From Nocardioides sp. InS609-2 (GTDB lineage Bacteria > Actinomycetota > Actinomycetes > Propionibacteriales > Nocardioidaceae): a DNA stretch of 64,000 bases. Positions 54,035-62,691 of this stretch are shown here, piece after piece. The notes beneath the pieces were generated by a model. The model was given only the letters and a program-made list of their open reading frames with translations, searched no databases and was not told the origin of the DNA. The translations under genes and the position numbers were made by a program. The DNA lies in NCBI RefSeq assembly GCF_023208195.1, contig NZ_CP060034.1, positions 3,906,001 through 3,970,000 on the forward strand. The letters are read 5' to 3'. Numbering within the stretch: position 1 is the first letter of the stretch; each line of letters starts with the position of its first letter.

Positions 54035-55791
54035 TCGTCGCGATGGTCACTGGCGCGGCCGCGGGATGCGCACCGGGACAGGCGCCCGCGCCCAGGCAGC
54101 CAGATGGTGCGGCGCCCGTCGCCGGCTCGCTTCAGGGTGAGGCACCGGCTCAGAGGTCATCGGGCTCGTCGAGCGCGTCGACGGCGGACCCGTACGGGCT
54201 GGGCCAGGTGACACCGCGGCTGCGCGCGCTCGTGGAGGTCCTCGCGCCACAGTTCGCCATCACCACCGTGGGCGGGTACCGGGCCAGCGCCCGCGACCCC
54301 GAGGGGCACCCGGCGGGTCTCGCCGCTGACTTCATGGTCCCGGTGACTGCGGCGGGCCGCGCGCAAGGCGAGGCGCTCGCCGCCTACGCGATTCAGAACG
54401 CGGCCGGTCTCGGCATCGACTACATCATCTGGCACCAGCGGATCTGGTCGGTCGAACGAGCCCCCGAGGGCTGGCGACCCATGGCGGACCGAGGTAGCGA
54501 CACCGAGAACCACGTCGACCACGTCCACATCAACGTGATCCCCGACGGCACCCCGGTCACCGGCCCCGAAGTCGAGGCGGCCGCGGTCTGTGCCGGCCAG
54601 ACGGTCGCCGGCGGCGGCGGCGGCGACGCCGTGGTGTATCCGGTGCCGGCCGACCTGGCCGACACCGACCGCCGCAACTGGGGTTCCGCAGGTCGCAGCT
54701 GGAGCAGCTGGCACACCGGCACCGACTTCAGCGTGCCCTGTGGCACCCCGGTCCTCGCCGCCCACGCAGGGACCGTGGAGATCGACACCACCCAGCGGTG
54801 GTCGGGGCCGTGGCTGGTCAAGGTCAGCACGGGACCTACCAACCTGACCACCTGGTACGCCCACATGCAGAAGCTCACGGTCGTAGACGGCCAGCCGGTG
54901 CGGGCCGGCCAACAGATCGGTGAAGTCGGAGCCGAGGGCAACGTGAGCGGACCTACCGGGTGTCACCTCCACTTCGAGGTGCACGAGAAGAACGGACCCA
55001 TCTACGGACCCGACAACGTCAACCCCTCCACCTGGCTGGCCGAGAACGTCGGCAAGAGCCTGGGCGGCGGGCCGGGGTCGTTCGTGATCGCCACCTTCAA
55101 CGCCCTGGGGCACTCCCACACCGTGCCCGGCGGAGACCGGCCCGGCTGGGCAGACAGCGCCACCCGCACCAAGTGGCTCGCCCAGCTCCTGGCCACCCAA
55201 GCACCCGACGTGGTGGGGCTGCAGGAGTTCCAAGCACCCCAAGCGACCGTGCTGCGCCAGCTGGCCGGAGACACCTGGGACAGCGCCGGGGTCGAAGACA
55301 ACGTCGTGATCTGGCGACGTACGGCGTTCGAGCTGCACTCCAAGGGCACCGTGGCCATCCCCTACTTCGGCGGGCAGATCCGCCAGATGCCCATCGTGCG
55401 CCTCAAGCACCGGTCCAGCGGACGCCTCATCTCGGTGATCAACCTCCACAACCCCGCCGACGCCCGCGGCCCAACCGCGAAGTGGCGGGCGCAGGCCATC
55501 GCTCGCGAGCGCGACGCCGTCGCCCGCGAACGCGGCGCCGGCTTCGCCACCTTCCTCGTCGGTGACCTCAACGACCGCGAACAGGCGTTCTGCCCCGCCA
55601 CCGCCGGCGGTCTGCTGACCAGTTCCGCCGGCGGCTCGAACGGCGCCGGCGGATGCCAACCACCACCGGACATGCAGATCGACTGGATCTTCGGCACGGG
55701 AACCAGCTTCAGCAACCACCAGGTCGACAACACCCCACGCGGCCGCATCAGCGACCACCCCTACATCGAAGCCACCACCACCCCCAACTGA
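53962..55791 (+). CDS. secreted M23 peptidase fused to exonuclease/phosphatase domain
   Basis: A 609-residue exported protein. A hydrophobic N-terminal helix (residues 3-32) is followed by a D,D-carboxypeptidase-like domain (ITTVGGYRASARDPEGHPAG, ENHVDHVHINV; about 75-195). Next is an M23 metallopeptidase (SWHTGTDFSVPCGTPVLAAH and GCHLHFEVHEKNG; about 225-360) and an endonuclease/exonuclease/phosphatase domain (FVIATFNAL, GLQEF, LVGDLND, SDHPYI; about 373-608). The first two cut peptidoglycan, as conjugation-channel hydrolases do. The fused C-terminal phosphodiesterase domain outside the cell is unusual. It precedes the right conjugation module. Confidence 0.87.
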   Translation: MQKLLAVVLVLAVFVLAPVIGAGVIVAMVTGAAAGCAPGQAPAPRQPDGAAPVAGSLQGEAPAQRSSGSSSASTADPYGLGQVTPRLRALVEVLAPQFAITTVGGYRASARDPEGHPAGLAADFMVPVTAAGRAQGEALAAYAIQNAAGLGIDYIIWHQRIWSVERAPEGWRPMADRGSDTENHVDHVHINVIPDGTPVTGPEVEAAAVCAGQTVAGGGGGDAVVYPVPADLADTDRRNWGSAGRSWSSWHTGTDFSVPCGTPVLAAHAGTVEIDTTQRWSGPWLVKVSTGPTNLTTWYAHMQKLTVVDGQPVRAGQQIGEVGAEGNVSGPTGCHLHFEVHEKNGPIYGPDNVNPSTWLAENVGKSLGGGPGSFVIATFNALGHSHTVPGGDRPGWADSATRTKWLAQLLATQAPDVVGLQEFQAPQATVLRQLAGDTWDSAGVEDNVVIWRRTAFELHSKGTVAIPYFGGQIRQMPIVRLKHRSSGRLISVINLHNPADARGPTAKWRAQAIARERDAVARERGAGFATFLVGDLNDREQAFCPATAGGLLTSSAGGSNGAGGCQPPPDMQIDWIFGTGTSFSNHQVDNTPRGRISDHPYIEATTTPN

Positions 55792-55906
55792 CAGGCCGGC
55801 CCGACCCTGACGGTCAGGCAAAGCCCCACCAAGCCGTGAGGGCCACCTGCTGAGTGATCGCTGGGCCGCCACCGTGGCCATAGGAGGGAAAAGGAGACGA
55901 TGCAAA

Positions 55907-56521
55907 ATGCAGCGTGAACGGCGAAGTGATCCACACCCTTGGTCCTGGGAGCTCCCCGTCGGGATCTGCGCGGTCCTCGCGCTGGTCGTGCTCGTGGGCC
56001 TTCAACTCGGGCGCAGCCTGGCCAACCTCATCGCCGGGGCCGGCTGGACCTGGCCGGCACCCGACCAGGGCGCCACAGCCCCCTCCCCGATCGGTGCAGC
56101 GTTCTGGGCCAGCCTCCCCGGCATCCTCACCGGTGACGCCGGCGCAGGACTCCCCGCCGCGGACCCCACGGCACTCGCAGGACCCGTGCTCCTCTGGCTG
56201 TGCATGGGTGCGTGTGAGCTCGCACTGATGACCACAGCCGCACTCACCCTCGGGTACGGCTGGCGACGCTACGGACCCAATCGGGTACGCGGAGTGGCCA
56301 GCCGTACAGAGGCCGAGTCGCTCCTGGGTGTCAGCCGGCTGCGCAGAGTCGCGCCCCTCGTCCGCCCAGACCTTCACGGGAAGCGGGCACGCCCGGCCGA
56401 CAGGCCCGAGCCCCCTCCCCGTCACGAAGCCGGGGTCGTGGTCGCGGCCCACGACGGCGCGGCGGCAACCAGCCCATGGCTGGCGCGACGCCCTGGACGC
56501 GGAGAGGCCAGAGACCGATGA
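55907..56521 (+). CDS. conjugation-module membrane protein, right copy
   Basis: A 204-residue homologue of the protein at 4-579, with two membrane segments (about residues 17-37 and 91-115) and the shared SPIGAAFW loop. The C-terminal 35 residues are longer and Ala/Arg-rich. The start MQRER matches the left copy; an ATG-like start 33 bases upstream is not conserved. The stop overlaps the coupling ATPase start (ATGA). Confidence 0.78.
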   Translation: MQRERRSDPHPWSWELPVGICAVLALVVLVGLQLGRSLANLIAGAGWTWPAPDQGATAPSPIGAAFWASLPGILTGDAGAGLPAADPTALAGPVLLWLCMGACELALMTTAALTLGYGWRRYGPNRVRGVASRTEAESLLGVSRLRRVAPLVRPDLHGKRARPADRPEPPPRHEAGVVVAAHDGAAATSPWLARRPGRGEARDR

Positions 56522-57984
56522 GGGGCAAGTTCGACCCGCAGGCGGTGGGATGGCGCATCGGTGACGCCCACGAGCCACGCGGAGGACAGCTGTGGGTGCC
56601 GTGGGACCGCACGGCAGGCGTGATCGGACCGCAGGGCTCGGGCAAGACCCTCGACCTGCTCACCCCCGCCCTCCTGGGTGCACCTGGAGCGGCGCTGGTA
56701 ACGCTCACCAAGGTCGAGGACCTGCTGCTGAGCCTCACCGAGAGGTCCCGCGACCACCGACCATGCGTGGTGCTCGACCCCTTCGGCCTGACCCAAGGTC
56801 TCGTCGACGAGCTGATCTGGGACCCGGTGGCAGGCTGCGTCGACCCCAAGATCGCCGAGCGGCGCGCCAAGGCCTTCACCGCCGGCACCGTCAAGGGTGC
56901 GATCAGCGGGGGCACCGGCGACGACGCGGCCCGGTTCTACGCCACCGAGTCCGCGAAGGTTCTGCAGGGCTACTTCCACGCCGCTGCACTCACCGGCAAA
57001 ACCCTCGAGGACGTCCTGCAGTGGGTCGCCAATCCGGCCGCCGCCAGCCAACCCATGGAGATCCTGCGCCGCCACCCCCACGCCGAGCCGTTCTGGCACG
57101 GCCTGCTGCACGGGGCACTCAACGGTGATGACCGCACCGCGGGCAACACGGCCACCACCGTCCAGCAGGCGGTGAGCCTGTTCTTCCAAGCCGACATCCG
57201 CCGCCGCTGCATACCCAGCCACGGCCGACCCGCCACCGACCTGGCCGACGTCATCCGCCGCCGCGGCACCATCTACCTTCTCGGCCGCGAGGACCCCTAC
57301 GCGAGCGCGAGCCCGCTGATGACCGCCGTGGCCGAGCACGTCCTGGACACAGGCCTCGTCCTGGCCAACAACTCCCCGTGGGGCGGCCGACTGTGCCCAC
57401 CGCTGCTCTCAGTGCTCGACGAGTTGCCCTCCACAGCGCCGCTTCCGACGCTGCGCACCCGGATGGCCAACGAGCGGGCCATGGGGCTGTCCTTCATCTG
57501 GGCCGCTCAGACACGCCCTCAGCTGACCAGCATCTTCGGTGAGCACGAGGCGCGCGCGCTCCTGGGTCTGACCAACGAGCTCATCATGTTCGGCGGCTCC
57601 AAGGACGTCGCGTTCAACCAGGAGATCTCCGACCTGCTCGGCACCGTCCGCGTCCGTCGCGTCACCCACTCCTCGGGCGGGTTCAGCGGCGGCGGCCGCA
57701 GCGTGTCCGGTGACGACATCCCCATCCTCCGGCCGGAGGAAGTGCGCCAACTACCCGAGCGGCAGGCCTTGGTGATCGCCGAGAACGGCAAGCCGATCAT
57801 CGCCAAGCTTCACCGCTGCGTGGAGGGTAAGGCCGGCGCACGCCTGCTCGCCGACCAGCGAGCCTTGCAGGAGAGGCTCACCACGGACCGTCCCATGGTG
57901 ATCACGCCCGAGGCGCGGGCCACCGCCGCGCTCGCCGAGGCTCGCCGGCTTGGCTTTGTCGACGACGACAGGAGCGAGCAGTGA
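56518..57984 (+). CDS. VirD4/TraG-like type IV coupling ATPase, right copy
   Basis: A 488-residue ATPase with Walker A GPQGSGKT near residue 39 and LDELPS near 300. It is closely similar to the protein at 612-2105 along its whole length (for example GVIGPQGSGKTLDLLTPALL is identical in both). It lacks a short Gly-rich insert after residue 93. ATG 56518 sits on the preceding stop. The next gene starts inside its stop (GTGA). Confidence 0.88.
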   Translation: MRGKFDPQAVGWRIGDAHEPRGGQLWVPWDRTAGVIGPQGSGKTLDLLTPALLGAPGAALVTLTKVEDLLLSLTERSRDHRPCVVLDPFGLTQGLVDELIWDPVAGCVDPKIAERRAKAFTAGTVKGAISGGTGDDAARFYATESAKVLQGYFHAAALTGKTLEDVLQWVANPAAASQPMEILRRHPHAEPFWHGLLHGALNGDDRTAGNTATTVQQAVSLFFQADIRRRCIPSHGRPATDLADVIRRRGTIYLLGREDPYASASPLMTAVAEHVLDTGLVLANNSPWGGRLCPPLLSVLDELPSTAPLPTLRTRMANERAMGLSFIWAAQTRPQLTSIFGEHEARALLGLTNELIMFGGSKDVAFNQEISDLLGTVRVRRVTHSSGGFSGGGRSVSGDDIPILRPEEVRQLPERQALVIAENGKPIIAKLHRCVEGKAGARLLADQRALQERLTTDRPMVITPEARATAALAEARRLGFVDDDRSEQ

Positions 57985-58688
57985 CCACCGACCCGCAGAC
58001 TCGCCGGGCCACCCCGAATCCGATGCTCCACCCGTTCCCCGTCCCCGGCGAGCTGGTCCGCCTGGCCTACCGCGAAATCCACCTCGCCATCAACGGCACT
58101 GAGGAGGAGAAGAACGTGCTGGGCAACCCGGCCTTGCTGCCCCGGCCCTGGGAGCCGGCCACCTGCGTGGACCCCTGCCTGCGGTACGACCTTTGGGAGT
58201 GGCTCGAGGAGGTCGTGATCTGGCTCAACCGCGAGTACACGTGGGACGTCGCCGGACTCATCCCGACCTGCTGGCCGCTGCACCCCCACGTCACGCACGA
58301 GCTCGCCGTCCTGGCAGACCAGCGCCGGCGCGCCGGGATGGCCTTGACCAGCGACGCGCTCGAGGAGTGGCACCGCTACTGCCTGCCCGCGTTCGCCGAC
58401 CGGCTGCGCAACCGGCTGCGCGCCCACTGCGACGACGAGCACAAGCGCTGGCCAGGCCTACCGCGCCACAACGAGCACACCTCCGACACCACCACCCAGC
58501 GCCGCGAGGACGCCTACGCCCAGGACGTCGACGCGCTCCCGGCCAGCCGGGGAACCTGCGAAACGCAGGGGGTCCCCGGTCCGCCCCGCCTCGGCCTGGT
58601 CGACCTGGACACCGGCGAGGTCCACAAGGACGTCTCGCTCGACAGCGCGCCCCGCACCACCCGGACCGAGAAGGGACCTCGGGACTGA
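57981..58688 (+). CDS. conjugation-module protein of unknown function, right copy
   Basis: A 235-residue paralogue of the protein at 2102-2797 with the same aromatic-rich core (YDLWEWLEEVVIWLNREYTW; EEWHRYCLPAF). It starts GTG in the ATPase stop, and its TGA overlaps the next ATG (TGATG). Function unknown, linked to conjugation by gene order only. Confidence 0.75.
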   Translation: MTTDPQTRRATPNPMLHPFPVPGELVRLAYREIHLAINGTEEEKNVLGNPALLPRPWEPATCVDPCLRYDLWEWLEEVVIWLNREYTWDVAGLIPTCWPLHPHVTHELAVLADQRRRAGMALTSDALEEWHRYCLPAFADRLRNRLRAHCDDEHKRWPGLPRHNEHTSDTTTQRREDAYAQDVDALPASRGTCETQGVPGPPRLGLVDLDTGEVHKDVSLDSAPRTTRTEKGPRD

Positions 58689-59050
58689 TGCGGATGAACG
58701 AGCGCACCGCGGCCATCGGACGCGCCCAGCGCGCACTCCAGGCCCTCGCCGAGCACCCGCGCTCTTGCAAGCAGGAGCTCGGGCAAGCTCGTGAGCACCT
58801 CAACGCCTGCTACGCAGCCGGTGACGGGAGCCGGGTCTGGGACTCGGTCATCAAGGCGGAAACCATGGCCGCCCGCCGCTACGGCGTCCCGAGTGTCGCC
58901 GAGCTCCGAGGCGCACGAGGTGCCGCGGGTGCTGTTGCCGACCTCGATGCCGGACCGACTCAGGCGCAGGGCCCGACGTTCTCTCGTTACGGGAACGTCG
59001 ACCGGGACGCCGCGAAGACCGACCCAGGAGAGAGAGCTCATGGAGACTGA
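58688..59050 (+). CDS. small conjugation-module protein, right copy
   Basis: A 120-residue protein. The N-terminal 70 residues are helical and charged (ERTAAIGRAQRALQALAEHP, NACYAAGDGSRVWDSVIKAE); the rest is Gly/Ala-rich. Its first 20 residues correspond to the broken gene at 2794-2865. The last bases overlap the start of another gene at 59040. Function unknown. Confidence 0.65.
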   Translation: MRMNERTAAIGRAQRALQALAEHPRSCKQELGQAREHLNACYAAGDGSRVWDSVIKAETMAARRYGVPSVAELRGARGAAGAVADLDAGPTQAQGPTFSRYGNVDRDAAKTDPGERAHGD

Positions 59051-59110
59051 GTCCACGCGGCGACAGACCGGGAGCGTGCCCACGACCAAGATGTGGGCCA
59101 TGCTGGCGGC
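59040..59110 (+). pseudogene. next conjugation gene, cut after about 20 codons
   Basis: ATG 59040 is preceded by AGGAGAGAG and overlaps the preceding gene, the spacing expected for the next operon member. METESTRRQTGSVPTTKM reads as a normal start. Similarity to IstA on the opposite strand begins at about 59111, so the IS21 remnant has replaced the rest. Confidence 0.5.
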
Positions 59111-60149
59111 GCACTCGGTGGCGAACGCGGCACCGACTGTGCTCGTGCGGCCGGTGATGACCCGGTCGTCATCAGTGACATCGCCGGCTGCGACCAGAGC
59201 GGCGAGTTCGACCAGCGTCGCGATCTTCGGTGGCGGGACCAGATGGCGGCGGCGGAACCGGCCGATCTCGCCTTCCACACCACCCTTCTCGTGTGCGCCC
59301 TGTTTGCCGGGAATGCAGAAGAACGAGTCGAACCCGTAGTGGGACCGCAACGCGATGAACCGCTCGGACTCCTCGCGGTCCCTGCCCTTCAGCACTCGGG
59401 TCACCGCGGGCTTGAGGTTGTCGTAGCGGATCCGGCCCGGCACGCCACCGAAGTGCTCGAACGCCGCCGTGTGTCCTTCGAGGAATGCTTCTTGGGCCTG
59501 GTTGCCGTAGGCAACGTGGAACGCCTTCCCGCTACAGGACAGGCGCATCACGAACATCCACACCTTCACCACGACCCCGTCCAGCACGATCTGGAACTCA
59601 CCGAAGTCGACCTCGGCCTCAGCGCCGGGCGGATGCTCCTGGGCGACGAACACCTCCTGATCCACGATCCCCAGCTCGACCCTGCGTAGGCCCACGTAGC
59701 GCGAGACGGTCACCTCCGACACGCTCGCGCCGTGCTCGGCCACGAGCCGCTGCCAGACACGTCGAGCGGTGTGCCGCTGCTTCCTATGGACCGCCTGGTC
59801 GCCGATCAGCCACCCGTCGATGACCTCCCGCCACGGATCGATCGCCGGCCGTGCCCGCGCCGGGTACGTCTGTCGCGGTGGCGGCACCGATGACGCGAGC
59901 GCTTGGCGCACCGTGCGGCGGTGCACCCCGTGTCGATCCGCGAGTTCGCGGATCGACATCTCCTCTAGCCGCCGATCACGACGGATCTGCTCGAACAACT
60001 CCACTCGTGATCCCACCTGAAGACCTCCACGACGACGACATCGACATGAAGATCCGAACCGGGGTGGGGCCAACATTCGCGACGACACGCCATCCCACCC
60101 AGCCAGCGGCACCACTACCCAGGGCCGGGGCCAACATTCGTGACGATCA
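59095..60149 (-). mobile_element. IS21-family remnant, one end only
   Basis: The upstream end carries two copies of the terminal sequence GGGGCCAACATTCG(C/T)GACGA, at 60066-60085 and 60127-60146. They are 61 bp apart, the multiple-repeat end typical of IS21 elements, with the tip TGATCGTC at about 60149. The istA gene is cut at about 59111 and istB is absent. One side interrupts the conjugation operon and the other a VOC gene, so a deletion accompanied or followed insertion. Confidence 0.8.
59111..60016 (-). pseudogene. istA: istA transposase, 3' truncated
   Basis: About 302 codons of IstA. An N-terminal HTH (LEEMSIRELADRHGVHRRTV) is followed by the DDE core: EVDFGEFQ (first Asp), IRYDNLKPAV (second Asp) and GAHEKGGVEG (Glu). 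The C-terminal beta-barrel region is missing; the frame then runs on antisense to the conjugation genes. GTG 60016 with GGAGG upstream is the proper start; the frame upstream of it lies in the IS end. Confidence 0.82.
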
Positions 60150-60380
60150 GGCACTCAACCGGGGCCAGAGAAGGTGACCACACCTATATGGCCGCGTGAT
60201 CAGCTCCAGGTAGTGCCCGGACGGGTCGAGCAGGTACACGCCTCGCCCTTCATGTTCGGTGTTCGTCTCTCCGAGTCGCGTCCGCCGTGGGTCGGCCCAG
60301 TGGTCTCGACCTTGATCGGCGATCTTCGCGTACGCACGATCGAAGTGCTGATCGTCGAGCAGACAACCGGCAAACGATTA
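60150..60380 (-). pseudogene. C-terminal fragment of a VOC-family (glyoxalase-like) gene
   Basis: The minus strand reads LLDDQHFDRAYAKIADQGRD, then GVYLLDPSGHYLELITRPY, the last beta-alpha-beta unit of a vicinal-oxygen-chelate protein with the metal-binding Glu in YLEL. An in-frame TAA lies just upstream at about 60371, and the 3' end is formed by the IS21 tip. It is a dead fragment. Confidence 0.65.
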
Positions 60381-60546
60381 AGGCCACGCCGTCCCGCTCA
60401 CGGCTCCTCTTCTACGACGGCAGGCACGCACGCCCGCGGAACCCGCCCGCATACCCTGGCCGGTCGGCGCTCGCCCTCACGGCTGCCACGGCCATCGGGC
60501 CGCTCCTCGGGTTCGCGCCCCGACTCGTCCTGTCCGCCGTCGGCGG

Positions 60547-61326
60547 TTAGCCGCGCACGTGCAGCCCAAAACCTGTGCGGCTCGCGGGCTCCAGTCCCTC
60601 TTTCAGGTGCAGCGAGGGGATCTCGTAGTCACCGAAGTTCTGCCGCCGGAACGCGATGGGCTCGGTCGACTCCAGGGTAAGCAGGCGCTGCTCCCAGGCC
60701 TTGGCGACGTCCGGGTACCCCTCGCCGGTCATCCGGTCGGTGCCGTACAGCACGAACGGCGGCAGCACCTCGATGCCCGGGTAGTAGAGAATGCCGTGGT
60801 GAATCGGGAACAGCAGATCGTCGATGTGGCCGTTGATCCCGCGAGCGGCGTAATGCGACTCTGGGCCGCCGGCGGTCACCGACAGTAGGGCCTTCCTGCC
60901 CGCGAGGGTGCCTTCGCCGAAGCGCTCGCCGTACTTGGTGTCGCTGTGCTCGCCGACGCCGTACGCGAAATGGTAGGTGAACACCCGGTCCACCCACCCT
61001 TTGAGGATCGCGGGCATCGTGTACCACCACAGCGGGAACTGGAGGATGATCGTGTCGGCCCACAGCAGTTTCTCCTGCTCGGCGGAGACGTCCGGGGTGA
61101 GCGTCCCGGCGTCGAAGGCACGGCCCGAGTCCAGGGCGACCTTCAGCGGACTTGAGGCGTCGGGGCCGTAGTCCGCGGCGTCCACGACCGCCTTCCAGTT
61201 CATCGCGTACAGATCGCTCACCCGTACCTCGTGCCCGGCGGTCTCCAATGTGGACACCGCGAGGTCCTTCAGCGAGTTGTTGAGCGACTTCGGTTCCGGG
61301 TGGGCGTAGACGATCAGCGTCTTCAT
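60547..61326 (-). CDS. NAD(P)H:quinone oxidoreductase, flavodoxin-like fold
   Basis: A 259-residue flavoprotein. MKTLIVYAHPEPKSLNNSL binds the FMN/FAD phosphate; ILQFPLWWYTMPAILKGWVD near residue 95 and SVTAGGPESHYAARG near 148 are signatures of the NQO1/KefF/MdaB group, which reduces quinones by two electrons. It is divergent from an XRE/MmyB regulator at 61465 and probably controlled by it, an arrangement frequent in actinobacteria. An AGGAG precedes the ATG. Confidence 0.9.
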   Translation of the reverse strand: MKTLIVYAHPEPKSLNNSLKDLAVSTLETAGHEVRVSDLYAMNWKAVVDAADYGPDASSPLKVALDSGRAFDAGTLTPDVSAEQEKLLWADTIILQFPLWWYTMPAILKGWVDRVFTYHFAYGVGEHSDTKYGERFGEGTLAGRKALLSVTAGGPESHYAARGINGHIDDLLFPIHHGILYYPGIEVLPPFVLYGTDRMTGEGYPDVAKAWEQRLLTLESTEPIAFRRQNFGDYEIPSLHLKEGLEPASRTGFGLHVRG

Positions 61327-61464
61327 GGGAGCTCCTTTGAATCGGGTGCCTTCGATCCTGGGCGCTGCGGCGCCCGGCGTTCAGGGGCGCCGCTTCCATC
61401 GGACGGGACTTCCTAGGAACGGCAGGACCACCTTCACGGGCACCACCAAGGCCATACTGGATGC
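61327..61464. promoter_or_regulatory. divergent promoter region of quinone reductase and regulator
   Basis: 138 bp between oppositely directed starts 61326 and 61465. Regulators of this family usually bind such gaps and repress both genes. No clear operator palindrome stands out, and the cluster motif CTGACA-N2-TGTCAG is absent. Confidence 0.4.
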
Positions 61465-62313
61465 GTGGACGATCTTGCGGGCTTCCTGTCGACCCGGCGT
61501 TCCCGGGTCGACCCGGTCACCGTCGGCATCCCCATCGACAGCCGCCGCCGGGTCGAAGGGTTGCGCCGCGAAGAGGTCGCGCACCTGTCCGGAGTCAGCG
61601 TCGACTACTACGTACGCCTGGAGCAGGGCCGCGCAACCCAGCCGTCCGAGCAAGTCCTCGACGCGCTGGCCCGCGTCCTCGACCTCGACGAGACCGAGCG
61701 CGGGCACCTCTACCGGCTCGCCCGGCAGCGCCGCCGCCGCGCGAAAGCGCCGGGCGGGCGGGTCCGGCCGGAGCTTCTGCGCGTCCTGGACATGGTCGCC
61801 GACGCGCCCGCGCTGATCATGGACCACCGGCTGGACGTGCTCGCCGGGAACCGCCTCGCCGGGCTCCTCTTCGGCCGGCCGATGCCGGGCCTGAATACCG
61901 CCCGGCACATCTTCCTTGAGGAGACCGAGCGCGGCCTCTACACGGATTGGGACAACTGCACCCTCGACGTGGTCGGGCACCTGCGCCTATCCGCCGGTAA
62001 ATACCCCGAGGACACCGGCCTGGCCTCGCTCATCGGCGAGCTGGCGATGGGCAGCGAGCGCTTCCGCCGCCTCTGGGCCCGCGCGGATGTACGTGCCCGC
62101 ACACATGGACGCAAGGCGTACCGGCACCCGCTGGTCGGACTGCTGGAACTGCACCAGGAGAACTTCGCACTACCGGACGAATCAGGCATGGAGCTGCTGG
62201 TGCTGTCCGCGGCCCCCGGCAGCCCCGCCGACGACGGGCTGCGCCTGCTCGCGGGCCTGGGCGCGGACAGCCGTAACGCGCACCCCACAGTGAGCGCCCA
62301 GGTCCGCGAGTAG
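61465..62313 (+). CDS. XRE-family regulator with MmyB-like domain
   Basis: A 282-residue regulator. The N-terminal XRE helix-turn-helix (GLRREEVAHLSGVSVDYYVR, LEQGRATQPSEQVLDALARV; residues 32-75) is followed by an MmyB-like ligand-binding region (LDVLAGNRLAGLLFG near 120, LEETERGLYTDWDN near 150). It should repress or activate the divergent quinone reductase gene in response to a small molecule. Start GTG 61465. Confidence 0.9.
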   Translation: MDDLAGFLSTRRSRVDPVTVGIPIDSRRRVEGLRREEVAHLSGVSVDYYVRLEQGRATQPSEQVLDALARVLDLDETERGHLYRLARQRRRRAKAPGGRVRPELLRVLDMVADAPALIMDHRLDVLAGNRLAGLLFGRPMPGLNTARHIFLEETERGLYTDWDNCTLDVVGHLRLSAGKYPEDTGLASLIGELAMGSERFRRLWARADVRARTHGRKAYRHPLVGLLELHQENFALPDESGMELLVLSAAPGSPADDGLRLLAGLGADSRNAHPTVSAQVRE

Positions 62314-62691
62314 CTCAACGACGCACACTCACCTCCGGGAACGTCTCAACACTGACGGCTTCCGGTCCCAGGCCCACTTTGCGGCCGCGACAAGCTTCTT
62401 ACCGACACCCAAGTGGGTGAATAAGCTGGCGCTCGACGATGACTAGAACTCAAGCGTCGCTCCGGGGCCAGTTCAACCCGTCACAGTCAAGGTGAGCCCC
62501 ATGAGCGCCTGAGCAACTGTCACCAGCCAGTTGTTCGGGCAATGCCCCCGACCCCGGGCTCCGGGATTGGCGAGGTCTCGGGTTGACTGATGTTCGCAGC
62601 GATGACCGACAGGCACCGGGAGCCGCTGTGAGGGCCAATCTCGCCATCACCGATGGGCGATGCGGCGATCTCATAGTCCAAGGAGGTCGGT
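62314..62691. other. intergenic region without a supported gene
   Basis: About 380 bp between the regulator and the membrane protein gene. Only short overlapping frames occur. The inverted motif CCCAAGTGGGTG near 62408 is a minor palindrome. The promoter of the 62692 gene is expected here. Confidence 0.45.

Noticed and set aside
58514..59110. Extension of the istA frame antisense to the conjugation genes
   Set aside because: Similarity to IstA ends at about 59111; the rest is an accidental open frame through the conjugation genes.
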